Virus record (IMG/VR): IMGVR_UViG_3300009164_000001
Location: 19,557-83,556 of that record
DNA length: 64,000 bases
Direction: 5' to 3' (one strand)
Source: a virus
Part shown: positions 37,957 through 46,426 of the stretch, in pieces
Layout of the letters: every line of letters starts with the position of its first letter
Numbering within the stretch: position 1 is the stretch's first letter
Program-made: the position numbers and the translations under genes
The notes under the pieces: model-generated
Told to the model about the DNA's origin: nothing
Seen by the model: the letters and a program-made list of their open reading frames with translations, nothing else
Databases searched by the model: none

Positions 37957-38382
37957 TTAAGACAAGAACTTAAGCTTGTATTTAGCAGAGTTCAATGTAG
38001 TTTTTACATTGTCTAATTCGTTATTAATTTCAGAAAAAGTGTTAATATCTTGGATATCAGAAACTTTATCATGAAGCTCATCAATATACACAAGTGCCTC
38101 TTTAACACTTGACATTGCAGGTGCACATACGTATGAAGGCATATCTGCAGGATATTTTGGAATTTCCCCAGTAGCTCCTTGATAGCTTTCAGCAATTCCG
38201 TCTGCCAGGTCAGGAAGAGCATCATATAATTCGTTTAATGCTTTGTGTGCTGCATAACTTCCAGGGCCTGTTACAGTCAAATGAAGAATGTGAAACTTAA
38301 GTGCTGCATCTAGCATCTCCACAACTAAGCCTGGAATGCTTGATTTCTTTTTTGAATCTTTTAGTTTGTCAAGGTATCCCAT
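37957..38382 (-). CDS. Hypothetical portal-linked protein
   Basis: This is a 141-residue, helix-rich protein starting MGYLDKLKDSKKKSS. Its ATG shares a base with the portal stop (one-base overlap at 38382), a sign of translational coupling. No known motif. The helical profile with an Ala/Leu-rich first half would suit a small portal or head accessory protein. Confidence 0.55.
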   Translation of the reverse strand: MGYLDKLKDSKKKSSIPGLVVEMLDAALKFHILHLTVTGPGSYAAHKALNELYDALPDLADGIAESYQGATGEIPKYPADMPSYVCAPAMSSVKEALVYIDELHDKVSDIQDINTFSEINNELDNVKTTLNSAKYKLKFLS

Positions 38383-40598
38383 TATTGTGGAGTATTATTT
38401 ATGGTTTGTGATTTAGCATCAATTGCTTTTTCTTTGATTGCTAAATCTTGTTGTTTAAGTTGGAAGTCTTGCATCATTTTTTGAAGATTAGCTGATGCAT
38501 TTTTCTCTGCAGATTCTGCTTGAATAAGAGCAATTTCAATTTGAGTTTGACGATCTTTTTCTTTATCCATTTCCTCCATTTCCATGGCCTGTTGTTTAAG
38601 TTGTTGATCTTGCTGTTTAGCTTGCTGTTCTGCTTGTTGTTGAGCTTGTTGCAATTGCTCTTGAGCTTTTTCAGCTTGTACGATTTTGTCTTTAATCTGA
38701 CTTAAGCTGTCTGATTCAAACATAGATATAGCTGCAGAAAGTGGGAGACCATTTTGAACAGCTGCTTGAGCTAGTCCTTCTATCTTTTGCTTCTTCTCAA
38801 GATCTTTACCTGCATCAGTTACAAAGATTCCGTACTCAGTTTCCATGTGAGTCATAGGATCTACGTCTACGTTAGCTAGAGTATTGTCAGGCATAACGTA
38901 CATTGCTTTCTTCCCTTTGGCCCAAGCTTCTTTAGAGTAATCAAGTAATCCACGTAATTCTCTTTCTTCAAAGTAACTAAATTTACGGAAGATATCTTCT
39001 GTAATGTGAGAAGATTGTACGATAGATTGTTGAGATGTAGATTTACCTTCGTAAGTTCCCATCTGCCCTTGACGTTGTCTAGTTACCCCACTTACCTTTT
39101 CCCACTCGACCATGATAGATTCAAGAAGTGTAAGATACTGAGAGATTGTCTTGATAGACATGTCAAGCACTGATTGGTGTTGAGGAGACAACTGAATTCC
39201 TTCTTTGTTGTAGTCAACCCAAGCAATACCAGTACCTTCTACATAGTACATAAACTTATCCATGTCCCAGTTCTTTGGGATCATGTTAATATCGAACTGT
39301 GCAATGATATCTTTTGATCTAGCTATAGCTAATTCAAGACGGTATTTATAAATGTTGTAATTTAGCTGGTATGGAATACCTAAAGTTACAAGAGATATGT
39401 TTTGTGAATTAATATCAGAATACTTTCTTCCGTTAATTGGAAGCTTACATATGGATGGATTGTCTAAGCTATTTCTTTGGTTTAGACATGGACGAATGTT
39501 GATGTAGAATCTTCTATCAATACGAGTTCCCTCCCATACTTCGTTTACCCACTCCCATTCTAATTTAGCTCCAGCTTCTTTTAACTCTGGGGTTAATTTG
39601 TACCCTTCTGCTACGTCAAATGTTTCTTCAGCTCCTGTTTCAGGGTCCATGTATGTAACAAAGCCAATTCTTTTACGAGATTTCCAATACACGTGTGCAA
39701 CCTCAGTAAGACGGTTACGATAAATGTTGTCATCTGCTCCTGATGCTTCTGAACGATACAAAAGGTATGCTTCAGCCGAGGTGTGAGTTGGATTTTCTAA
39801 TTCTAAGATTTGGTCATCTGATAAGAATTCCCCGTATACATCTACTACTGTAGAGGCATGTGCAAAACGTCTTAGAATTGCCCAGTCACCGTCTTCTACA
39901 AAGTCAATATCTGGATCTTTATCGTAGTCAATGTCCAATGGATTAACTACATCATAGAATGGTTCGTTACGACGTACACCTTTGTGAGAATAACATTCAC
40001 CAGTTACTAAAAAGTGGAACCATTGCTTTTGTAACTTGTCATATATTTCATTAAAATACATGATATAGTTAAGGGCAGCCTGTCCACTGATTGCTCTTTG
40101 GTCTACGTAACTTCTGTTAAACTCTTCTTGAATTTGCTTTGGAAGTGGTGGCTCTTCTTGCCCTTCTGGCATTTCCATTTCACCTTGTCTAGCAAGTTCT
40201 TGAATGAAGTGTGATTTAACATTTTGAAGAAGAAGATTTTTAAGAGCCTCTTCTTTTAAACTTACAGAGTCTGCATTTTGAACTGTAACTGTGTATTCTA
40301 AAGGACGTTTAGATTTTTCTCCTAGCAATAAGTCAATAATTGGCTTAATGATAGGGTAGTTTCTCATTTTAGACGGAAAGTTCTTTCGAGTTTTTCCGTA
40401 CGGCTTTAATACATAGTTGTAATCTTCTTCATCGATTACTCCATTGTAGTAGTCATACAGAGATTTAAGGTAGCTGCGACGTTCACTTATACCGAATTTG
40501 GATAAGTTGATGAATGCATCTACACAATCCTTTCTCCACTTGTCATCCTTCTGGGTGAGTGGAATTCGTTGTTTAGGTATATGGGCTTGTCCGTACAT
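38382..40598 (-). CDS. Portal protein
   Basis: This is a 738-residue protein of crAss-like portal size. The N terminus is basic; the core includes RRSYLKSLYDYYNG, KMRNYPIIKPIIDLLLGEKS (a conserved portal-like segment) and GQAALNYIMYFNE. The C-terminal ~120 residues are a Gln/Lys/Glu coiled coil (barrel-like). It is encoded just downstream of the large terminase gene, the usual order. It forms the dodecameric DNA channel at one capsid vertex. Confidence 0.75.
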   Translation of the reverse strand: MYGQAHIPKQRIPLTQKDDKWRKDCVDAFINLSKFGISERRSYLKSLYDYYNGVIDEEDYNYVLKPYGKTRKNFPSKMRNYPIIKPIIDLLLGEKSKRPLEYTVTVQNADSVSLKEEALKNLLLQNVKSHFIQELARQGEMEMPEGQEEPPLPKQIQEEFNRSYVDQRAISGQAALNYIMYFNEIYDKLQKQWFHFLVTGECYSHKGVRRNEPFYDVVNPLDIDYDKDPDIDFVEDGDWAILRRFAHASTVVDVYGEFLSDDQILELENPTHTSAEAYLLYRSEASGADDNIYRNRLTEVAHVYWKSRKRIGFVTYMDPETGAEETFDVAEGYKLTPELKEAGAKLEWEWVNEVWEGTRIDRRFYINIRPCLNQRNSLDNPSICKLPINGRKYSDINSQNISLVTLGIPYQLNYNIYKYRLELAIARSKDIIAQFDINMIPKNWDMDKFMYYVEGTGIAWVDYNKEGIQLSPQHQSVLDMSIKTISQYLTLLESIMVEWEKVSGVTRQRQGQMGTYEGKSTSQQSIVQSSHITEDIFRKFSYFEERELRGLLDYSKEAWAKGKKAMYVMPDNTLANVDVDPMTHMETEYGIFVTDAGKDLEKKQKIEGLAQAAVQNGLPLSAAISMFESDSLSQIKDKIVQAEKAQEQLQQAQQQAEQQAKQQDQQLKQQAMEMEEMDKEKDRQTQIEIALIQAESAEKNASANLQKMMQDFQLKQQDLAIKEKAIDAKSQTINNTPQ

Positions 40599-40603
40599 TA
40601 ATA

Positions 40604-40611
40604 CAAAATTA
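40604..40611 (-). promoter_or_regulatory. TAnnTTTG promoter word abutting a start codon
   Basis: The minus strand reads TAATTTTG, five bases, then the portal ATG at 40598. It lies in a 77-base gap after the terminase gene. A TTTA lies about 21 bases upstream, only a weak -33. Confidence 0.4.
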
Positions 40612-40675
40612 GGTTCGAAAAATCAGACAAGCTAAATTAATCCTTTTTTTCTTTACTTGTTATATTTATCCCACT

Positions 40676-42649
40676 TTATTCGTAGTTTTTATCAAACCAG
40701 TCATTGGTAGAATTGTCCCTATCGTCAAGTTTTAGCTCTTTATTGTACAACTCACGGGTGTGATACATACCAATCATCAAGGCCATGGCTCGGTCAAAGT
40801 TACCTTGACGGTTAAATTTAATAAGTTCTAACAAAAGAGCCGGGTCATAAATCTTATGCATGTTGAGGGTTACCTCCCCATCCTCGTTGGCCCCTCTACC
40901 ACTAACTAACCAATCTCTGATGTACAATTCTCCTTGAGCTTTTCTCTGCTCGGTCATGTGCATACCGTACTGTCGTTTTACCGTTTTGCTTCTAAGCTCT
41001 CTTTTATCCAGCATTTCGAACTCTTCTTGCAATAAATGCATTTTTCGGAATCGTTTAGCATAGGCAATAACTTCTCCTCGGTCATTTTCAAAACCGATTT
41101 TAGCATTGTAGTATTCAGCCAGCATAAATAGATTTCTATTGTATTCATCTTGTGACTGCGGTCTTCCGACATACGAAGCCACAATAATATCATCAGGTTT
41201 AGAAACATTGTTCGGAACTTTGATAACATAAGCAGCACCCAAAGATGTAGCCGATGCAGATTTTCCTTGAGCATATGGGTCATGGCAAACTACGTATAAA
41301 TTTTTTGGAATGTATTCTTCAACTTCAGTTCTGTATGGGGCTTCGTAAATTACAACTCCCCCAGTCAAGTTATCGTCTTTTCTGTGTGGGAATTTGACAA
41401 TAGGTTTAAGGTTTCCGTCAGGTCTAAACTTAACTTTACCTGCAGAATCGTACAGCATTTCCCCAATTACTCCGATCTTCTCTAGACCGTTTGCAATTAC
41501 ACGATTGTACTGTTCTTTTAACGAAGCAGTGTCAAACGTATTTGCAGTAACTTGAAGGGTTGCCTCTTGTGGGGTAAACGGCATCTCGGCTATGTACTGG
41601 TCAAAAGCTTTTGGGTCGTTACCTTTCTTCTTCTTTTCTCTTTGAGATTCTTCGTAGGCCATTGCCTCGTCAATTAAACTGTTTCCGTCTTTATCAATGA
41701 AACCGTCTAAGTTTTTGTAGATTGGAACGAAGTAACCACACTGTGTACCCATGGCCCCAGCATCCCAATCGTTATCAAATGAAAGACAGTCATAAGCTTC
41801 GGGGTGATAGAACAATTCTTCCATACCTTCAAAGCCTGGCCCCTCTTCTCCACCTGTTCCAAAGGCAACCATTGTTCCTAAAGTCTTAGAACCTTGTCTC
41901 ATTGTAGGCATGGCTATTTCCCAAGCTTTCAACAGTCCTGAGAATGAACCTGCCTCTTCAAAGAAGATAAGTTCACCTGCTTTACCACGGATTTTGTCTG
42001 GGTCATCTTTTAAGGATACCCCGATTATCTGTGATTTAAATCCAAGAGTTACATCGGCCCCGTTTACATTCTTTTTGTACCCAGACTGCTTGTGCATCTC
42101 TCGGTCAATCAAACGTGGTTGGGTCCAAGCTGTGTTATCGTCTACAAACGAGACAATGTCCCAAGCTTTAGATAGCATTCCATCTCCTGTTAAGTACTGC
42201 TTGTCAGAAGCAAATACAAAATTCTTAGAATTACGAATATGGAAGTAATTACGGCAGAGCATAGCTGCAGCCTTGTAGGAGAATCCTTTTCGACGGGCTT
42301 TAAGTACGACAAGATGCTTGTTGTCTCTACGTGCTTTATCCACCGAGCTGAAATACTCGTGGTCACCATCATAAAATGCTGGGAAACTTCGGTCACGTCG
42401 TGAAATAATTTCACCATCAGGTTGTTCTTCATCTATAATTCTATCTATTGGACAATAGTTTAAATAAAAATAGTGGAATCCAGAAATCTTTACCCCATTA
42501 ACTTCATACCCGTGCATGCATCTGAACTGCTCTGTGTCCCAGTACTCATAGTACTGCTTTGTGCCAGGTAAAGCTGCAGTATAAAAGCCGTTCTCAATGT
42601 AATGGGCAGCGGCCGGAGCAAATAGGTGTGTGTCTTTAAGTTTACTCAC
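40676..42649 (-). CDS. terL: Terminase large subunit
   Basis: This is a 657-residue protein with a two-domain terminase layout. The ATPase part has KARRKGFSYK at ~117 (an adapted Walker A) and LIFFEEAGSF at ~231 (Walker B with catalytic Glu), then MVAFGTGGEEG, the coupling motif. The nuclease part has VVCHDPYAQGKS (~457), FENDRGE (~520) and GNFDRAMA (~617), the acidic RNase H-fold triad. It packages DNA through the portal. It overlaps the upstream 165-residue gene by 8 bases, making that a small-subunit candidate. Confidence 0.85.
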   Translation of the reverse strand: MSKLKDTHLFAPAAAHYIENGFYTAALPGTKQYYEYWDTEQFRCMHGYEVNGVKISGFHYFYLNYCPIDRIIDEEQPDGEIISRRDRSFPAFYDGDHEYFSSVDKARRDNKHLVVLKARRKGFSYKAAAMLCRNYFHIRNSKNFVFASDKQYLTGDGMLSKAWDIVSFVDDNTAWTQPRLIDREMHKQSGYKKNVNGADVTLGFKSQIIGVSLKDDPDKIRGKAGELIFFEEAGSFSGLLKAWEIAMPTMRQGSKTLGTMVAFGTGGEEGPGFEGMEELFYHPEAYDCLSFDNDWDAGAMGTQCGYFVPIYKNLDGFIDKDGNSLIDEAMAYEESQREKKKKGNDPKAFDQYIAEMPFTPQEATLQVTANTFDTASLKEQYNRVIANGLEKIGVIGEMLYDSAGKVKFRPDGNLKPIVKFPHRKDDNLTGGVVIYEAPYRTEVEEYIPKNLYVVCHDPYAQGKSASATSLGAAYVIKVPNNVSKPDDIIVASYVGRPQSQDEYNRNLFMLAEYYNAKIGFENDRGEVIAYAKRFRKMHLLQEEFEMLDKRELRSKTVKRQYGMHMTEQRKAQGELYIRDWLVSGRGANEDGEVTLNMHKIYDPALLLELIKFNRQGNFDRAMALMIGMYHTRELYNKELKLDDRDNSTNDWFDKNYE

Positions 42650-43139
42650 TGTACTTGTTTGTTTTTACTCCAGCTCTGTTAGGATTATCTTTAGCTTGTT
42701 GTTTTTGTACTAGTTCTTCTAACCTGTCTAAGCCTTCTACAACTTCTCCAACCTTAGATAGGTTAGCAACTAAGTCTTTTGCTTGGTAAAGAAGTTTACC
42801 ATTGGCATCCATAGCTGTTAAGTCAATGTTCTGAAAGTATTTTTCAAGCTTGTTTACTGAAGATCTAGCTGCTTTCAAGAGTTTTATCCCGTGGGTTTCA
42901 CTTAGCTCTTGGTATTTCTTTACGGCCCCTGCTAATTTTGGATTGACTTTTACTTTTAAGTCTTCTTCTAGTTTTGTTTGACGTTCTTCGTCATCATAAG
43001 CTGCATAGCTGGACCTGTGATCAGCATAAAAGAAGACAAAGCTCAACTCTTTGATTGATAACTTCTCAAATTCTGGAATAGTTAAAGCATACACTGATGG
43101 TATGACTACATTATTATTTACCGTTAGCAAGTCTCTCAT
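42642..43139 (-). CDS. Candidate small terminase subunit
   Basis: This is a 165-residue, mostly helical protein with a coiled-coil C-terminal half (~125-160). Its stop overlaps the terL start by 8 bases, and an IHF/HU-like gene precedes it. Size, helical content and position fit a small terminase subunit, but no DNA-binding motif can be read with confidence, so the name is an inference from context. Confidence 0.45.
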   Translation of the reverse strand: MRDLLTVNNNVVIPSVYALTIPEFEKLSIKELSFVFFYADHRSSYAAYDDEERQTKLEEDLKVKVNPKLAGAVKKYQELSETHGIKLLKAARSSVNKLEKYFQNIDLTAMDANGKLLYQAKDLVANLSKVGEVVEGLDRLEELVQKQQAKDNPNRAGVKTNKYSE

Positions 43140-43347
43140 TTTTCTTTCTTGTTAGCTCATTTAAGTAAGCAATCCTTGTTTTCTTTGCATGAAATTTTCC
43201 AAAATACGGAAGTCTTACAGACTGAAAGTTACCCTCTTTTATGATTTTGGCCGTGTACTTAAACTGATGGTATATAATCTCTTCTATCTTGGCAAGTGGT
43301 AAGTTAAACTTGCTTGCAAGTTTTTGAATGATTATCTTTTCCTTCAT
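43114..43347 (-). CDS. HU/IHF-like DNA-binding protein
   Basis: This is a 77-residue basic protein. Two N-terminal helices (KLASKFNLPLAKIEEIIYHQ), then KYTAKIIKEGNFQSVRLPYF and GKFHAKKTR match the pattern of short HU/IHF-like proteins encoded beside the terminase in crAss-like phages. It likely bends DNA for packaging or transcription. The gene overlaps both neighbours (26 and 4 bases). Confidence 0.65.
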   Translation of the reverse strand: MKEKIIIQKLASKFNLPLAKIEEIIYHQFKYTAKIIKEGNFQSVRLPYFGKFHAKKTRIAYLNELTRKKNERLANGK

Positions 43348-43634
43348 TTTTTTAAGTTAAGTTTTTTTCCTTCTTCCCCAACTACATGTCTATCCCATCT
43401 TTGTGGGGTGTCTGGACAAGTGCTGGTAGCCCACTTAGCTTTTGTTTCTACAAAGCAGCCACATAAGCCACATTGTTTTTCATCCACTAAATGTGGGCAA
43501 GAGTTACAAGCTTGTAGCCTTTGCTCGTACTTTTGATTTGATACATGCTCTGCACCTGTGGCCACGTGTTTAGCAACTGCAGACATCAAGTTTTTTGCCA
43601 TCTGAAATTTACTCGGTAGTTTGCTCATCTTCAA
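43344..43634 (-). CDS. Small zinc-ribbon-like protein
   Basis: This is a 96-residue protein with a Cys cluster at ~43-73: CNSCPHL, CGLCGCF, then CPD. Two CxxC knuckles about 12 residues apart imply one zinc site. Basic flanks suggest nucleic-acid or protein binding. This Cys pattern is common in small proteins of Bacteroidota phages; function unknown. Confidence 0.6.
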   Translation of the reverse strand: MKMSKLPSKFQMAKNLMSAVAKHVATGAEHVSNQKYEQRLQACNSCPHLVDEKQCGLCGCFVETKAKWATSTCPDTPQRWDRHVVGEEGKKLNLKK

Positions 43635-43749
43635 AAATTATTTCAAGTAATTCTACTTTACCTTTTCCGTTTTGCACAACCCCTAACCGTACAGAATCCA
43701 TGTAGAAATAGGTAACTACTTTGCTACTGGTTACTATTGTTGGGATCAT
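43609..43749 (-). CDS. Small hypothetical protein (46 residues)
   Basis: The frame starts ATG at 43749, overlapping the stop of the winged-helix gene by four bases (ATGA), and ends at 43609, 26 bases inside the next gene. It reads MIPTIVTSSKVVTYFYMDSV and ends in an acidic tail (EDEQTTE). The tight ATGA coupling on one side and the overlap on the other support a real gene in this compressed operon. No family recognised. Confidence 0.55.
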   Translation of the reverse strand: MIPTIVTSSKVVTYFYMDSVRLGVVQNGKGKVELLEIIFEDEQTTE

Positions 43750-44057
43750 ACTGGAATTACGTTAATTTGAACCTGTTCTTTCTTAAGTAGTGGAGATAAC
43801 TCGTACCCGTTCTTTGTTTGAACTATGGCATTCTTATCTTTCAACCTTTTAACGTAATTGTTTAAAGTATTGTGGTCTTTGATTTCCATTACTTCTGCTA
43901 CTTTCTTTTTGTTAGCAGGAGAGCACAGGTTTACAGTCTCACTATTGTCAATGAAACTAGCTAGAATTCTAAGTTCTGTGTCTGTTAATTCCAGTATCCC
44001 ATTGAACACTTGTAAGAACTTTAACGTGTTGTCTGTTTTAATGTTAAACTTCCTCAT
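43746..44057 (-). CDS. Winged-helix-type regulator
   Basis: This is a 103-residue protein. Residues ~20-80 follow a helix-turn-helix/wing pattern: LELTDTELRILASFI, then KKVAEVMEIKDHNTLNNYVK, then KNAIVQTKNGYEL. It resembles MarR-like or replication-type winged helices in small phage regulators. It may control late genes or act in packaging; targets unknown. Confidence 0.55.
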   Translation of the reverse strand: MRKFNIKTDNTLKFLQVFNGILELTDTELRILASFIDNSETVNLCSPANKKKVAEVMEIKDHNTLNNYVKRLKDKNAIVQTKNGYELSPLLKKEQVQINVIPV

Positions 44058-44304
44058 CGTCTTCTTTAAGTTTGATTAATTGGATTTTTGCACGGCCATC
44101 CACGATGTGCACTTTGCAAGTTTTAGAGTAACTATTGAACTCTTCAAGATGTTCGTCAATATTTTCTCTTGTAACCAAGAAAGTAAGAAATACTTCAATC
44201 TCTTTAGTAGCTTGAAGTATATCTTTCTTTAATGATTGGAGATTTGGGGAAGCATCTCTAAGAGCATGATAGTCCTCTAGTGATAGAGTGACTGATCCGT
44301 TCAT
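44044..44304 (-). CDS. Small hypothetical protein
   Basis: This is an 86-residue protein starting MNGSVTLSLEDYHALRDA, with a helical middle and an acidic end (KEDDEEV). The stop overlaps the next gene by 14 bases and the start abuts the GroES-like stop (one-base overlap at 44304). The LSLEDYxxLRD start is shared by various short phage proteins of unknown role. Confidence 0.55.
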   Translation of the reverse strand: MNGSVTLSLEDYHALRDASPNLQSLKKDILQATKEIEVFLTFLVTRENIDEHLEEFNSYSKTCKVHIVDGRAKIQLIKLKEDDEEV

Positions 44305-44576
44305 TACATTACCCCTAATACAGCCATTGACTCGTTAATCATAACATAGTCATTGCCATCAATTTCAATGATTACTCCGTCACTTGCTGGGTGAATGTAT
44401 ACAACATCTCCAGGTTTGCATTTGCAATCTGGTCCTGCAGCTAGTACAGGAAGTACGTTAGAACGAAGTGCAGATGCTGATTTTTCTGATAGGATGATAC
44501 CTGCATCAGTTACTTTTTTGTCCGGCTTTGGGACTACCAACCAATCACGGGTTGGTTTAAAATTAAAATTTTCCAT
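44304..44576 (-). CDS. groES: GroES-like co-chaperonin
   Basis: This is a 90-residue protein with the co-chaperonin fold pattern: TRDWLVVPKPDKK at the start, a mobile-loop-like segment TDAGIILSEKSAS (~24-36), then VLAAGPDCKCKPGDVVYIHP, IEIDGNDYVMINE and a terminal LGVM. T4 gp31-type phage co-chaperonins replace host GroES to fold the capsid protein. No GroEL is seen, so it would work with host GroEL. It is the first gene after a full-consensus promoter at 44598-44628. Confidence 0.8.
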   Translation of the reverse strand: MENFNFKPTRDWLVVPKPDKKVTDAGIILSEKSASALRSNVLPVLAAGPDCKCKPGDVVYIHPASDGVIIEIDGNDYVMINESMAVLGVM

Positions 44577-44597
44577 TTGTTATTAGTTTGCTTGATG

Positions 44598-44628
44598 CAA
44601 ATATAACAAGGAATCTTATATAACCAAA
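44598..44628 (-). promoter_or_regulatory. Full-consensus Bacteroidota promoter
   Basis: The minus strand reads TTTG (44628-44625), 19 bases, TATATTTG (44605-44598). It matches the -33 TTTG/-7 TAnnTTTG consensus with ideal spacing. Transcription would start near 44592, about 15 bases before the GroES-like ATG. Confidence 0.7.
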
Positions 44629-44632
44629 TCTT

Positions 44633-45079
44633 TTACTTAAAAACTGCAACTATAGTAGTGGCAATGAATAGAGAAGTAGTGAATACAAATACCCCTGTTG
44701 AAATCTTATAGGTACGTAAATCCTCTTTTGTGTTACCAAGCTCAAGGTTTAAGTTGTCGACATCTAGTTGCAAGGTCCCAATCTTTTCAAGGTTTATTTT
44801 ATTTGAATCTACCGATTTAACATATGAGTTAGTCAATGTCTTGATAGCTAAGTCTTTATCAGCTAATCTTATTTCATAAGAATTAACATTTTGATTTAGT
44901 AGGAATTCACTTTTCTTACAAGCATCTAGGTTTACTAATGCCTTAAGTAGTAGCTCTTCTTGTTTAGTTGTAAAGAATACTCCAGCTTGGCTGTTGTAAT
45001 TAATCCTTTGGGGAGTAAGTTGCCCATAGCTGATCACGTTCATCGTTATCAGCACTAGAAATACGACCAATGACTTCAT
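44633..45079 (-). CDS. Spanin-like protein with signal sequence and C-terminal membrane segment
   Basis: This is a 148-residue protein. It has an N-terminal signal-like segment (MKSLVVFLVLITMNVISYG), a heptad-rich periplasmic stretch (~40-115), and a C-terminal apolar helix (TGVFVFTTSLFIATTIVAVF). The layout fits a membrane-spanning or unimolecular spanin-type lysis protein. It overlaps the 120-residue gene by 80 bases in another frame, like Rz/Rz1 pairs. There is no lipobox Cys, so it is not a standard outer-membrane lipoprotein spanin. Confidence 0.5.
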   Translation of the reverse strand: MKSLVVFLVLITMNVISYGQLTPQRINYNSQAGVFFTTKQEELLLKALVNLDACKKSEFLLNQNVNSYEIRLADKDLAIKTLTNSYVKSVDSNKINLEKIGTLQLDVDNLNLELGNTKEDLRTYKISTGVFVFTTSLFIATTIVAVFK

Positions 45080-45362
45080 CTCTGTCTTTTTTTATGTTAA
45101 TGATTAGGTGTGCATTTGCAAGTATCTTGTATTTGTTGATACTATCGTGATAAGCTAAGCTATCTACAATGTGCATAGTCTGTATTGAGTCAATTTTGAG
45201 CTCATACAAATCTGATATTACTTTTAGTCTAGCATCTGCTTTTCTTTTAGCCTCTTTAATATCCTGTAGTTGGGAAACTACCCCAATTAGAATAGTAGCC
45301 AATACTGCACATGCTAAAAACGCTACTCCTTGCCAAGAAATTACTTTATCCTTCTGGTTCAT
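45000..45362 (-). CDS. Inner-membrane spanin-like (Rz-like) protein
   Basis: This is a 120-residue protein from MNQKDKVISW; an ATG 11 codons earlier is also open. One membrane helix (~10-30, GVAFLACAVLATILIGVV) is followed by a charged heptad-rich domain, the i-spanin layout. It starts 17 bases inside the holin-like gene and ends 80 bases inside the next gene. Together these make a plausible lysis cassette. No sequence family recognised. Confidence 0.5.
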   Translation of the reverse strand: MNQKDKVISWQGVAFLACAVLATILIGVVSQLQDIKEAKRKADARLKVISDLYELKIDSIQTMHIVDSLAYHDSINKYKILANAHLIINIKKDRDEVIGRISSADNDERDQLWATYSPKD

Positions 45363-45591
45363 TTGCTTTTGGTTTTCCAAATACTTTTGATACATTTTCT
45401 ACTGCTGTAAATCCCATTCCTGCTCCCGATAAAATCAATAATCCATCATAAATAAACTCTGGACAAATGTAAATTGTAAATGTTGACACATATGCAATGA
45501 TTAAGCATGTCAAAAGAGCTAGGAATGACCCAACTCTTTTGTAGCTTACATCTCCTTCAGCAGAAAACATTGATTTTACCCACTTTTTCAT
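45346..45591 (-). CDS. Holin-like protein
   Basis: This is an 81-residue protein with two apolar segments (~21-45 and ~50-66) and a charged C terminus (KPKANEPEG). The KKWVKSMFSAEGDVSYKRVG start recalls small Bacteroidota phage membrane proteins annotated as holins. It is encoded directly after the endolysin-like gene (one-base overlap). Confidence 0.55.
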   Translation of the reverse strand: MKKWVKSMFSAEGDVSYKRVGSFLALLTCLIIAYVSTFTIYICPEFIYDGLLILSGAGMGFTAVENVSKVFGKPKANEPEG

Positions 45592-46136
45592 TAGAATTCT
45601 CTAAGTAAAGTGTAAGTAAATGCTTTTCTACCCGATGTCTTACAAGAGCTAATCAATGTTTTGAACTGTTCGGGGTCATCTAACACTTGACATCCTGCAG
45701 ACCACTTATCTATAAATTTAGAAATAGCAGCTGAGTTAGCACGGTGTATGTTAATACCAAATAAACCGGTATCTTCTTTACCTTGCTCTTCTGCAGTATC
45801 ATCTTTGTCACCATCACGGTATACAGTAACAGGCTTAGCTTGTACTAATGCCTCGTACTTACCTTGATGTAACCCTAATTTCCAACTGTCGACGTATTGT
45901 CCTGGCTTGAGGACTGCAGTTCCTTTAGGATTTAGTAAATTCTTTAACCAGTGAGTTCCAGGATTAGTAGTTCCTGAGTATACGTACATTATTGGGCCTT
46001 TAATCAAGTAAAAATAATCATCAAACTTGTTCTTTTCGTTGGCTTTAGATCTTACACCAATAACATGCATTGTTGGCCATTGATAGTTAAGCTCTTTGAA
46101 CTTGTTTTCTAATTCTACGTAAGAATACTTTTTCAT
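45591..46136 (-). CDS. Endolysin-like protein (H..SxGCQ motif)
   Basis: This is a 181-residue protein. The segment GINIHRA.. followed about 15 residues later by KWSAGCQVL (~140-165) gives a His and Cys arrangement like the H-x(14-17)-S-x-G-C signature of YkuD L,D-transpeptidase-like enzymes. In phages related proteins are annotated as peptidoglycan-acting lysins. No export signal is present; release would need the adjacent holin-like gene. A cell-wall role is likely; the exact bond is not known. Confidence 0.55.
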   Translation of the reverse strand: MKKYSYVELENKFKELNYQWPTMHVIGVRSKANEKNKFDDYFYLIKGPIMYVYSGTTNPGTHWLKNLLNPKGTAVLKPGQYVDSWKLGLHQGKYEALVQAKPVTVYRDGDKDDTAEEQGKEDTGLFGINIHRANSAAISKFIDKWSAGCQVLDDPEQFKTLISSCKTSGRKAFTYTLLREF

Positions 46137-46426
46137 TCTGTTTGGTTTATAATTGTTACTCCTATTGCATTAGCTACACATTGGTTTATATAAGTATTAT
46201 CTAATCCCCAAGCTGCAAACTCTTCTTCAGTTAGGGTGTACTCACCTCTAGATATTAAGTTATTTTCTTCTGAAATTAGTTCGTAATATGTTTTGCAAGT
46301 TACTGCATTAGTAGCAAAGTTCAAAACTGTCACAGTCATGTGGGTAGCAATACCTTGATTTAAAGGAAATATTACTGGCTCTATTTGTATCATGTTGTTT
46401 ATTATATTGATGTAACTACCTCCCAA
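46133..46426 (-). CDS. Small hypothetical protein beside the fiber gene
   Basis: This is a 97-residue protein with short beta strands, starting MGGSYINIINNMIQIEPVIF, although an internal ATG about 12 codons in (MIQIEPV..) would avoid the 25-base overlap with the fiber gene. The stop overlaps the lysin start by 4 bases (ATGA). It could be a fiber accessory or chaperone; not recognised. Confidence 0.5.
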   Translation of the reverse strand: MGGSYINIINNMIQIEPVIFPLNQGIATHMTVTVLNFATNAVTCKTYYELISEENNLISRGEYTLTEEEFAAWGLDNTYINQCVANAIGVTIINQTE

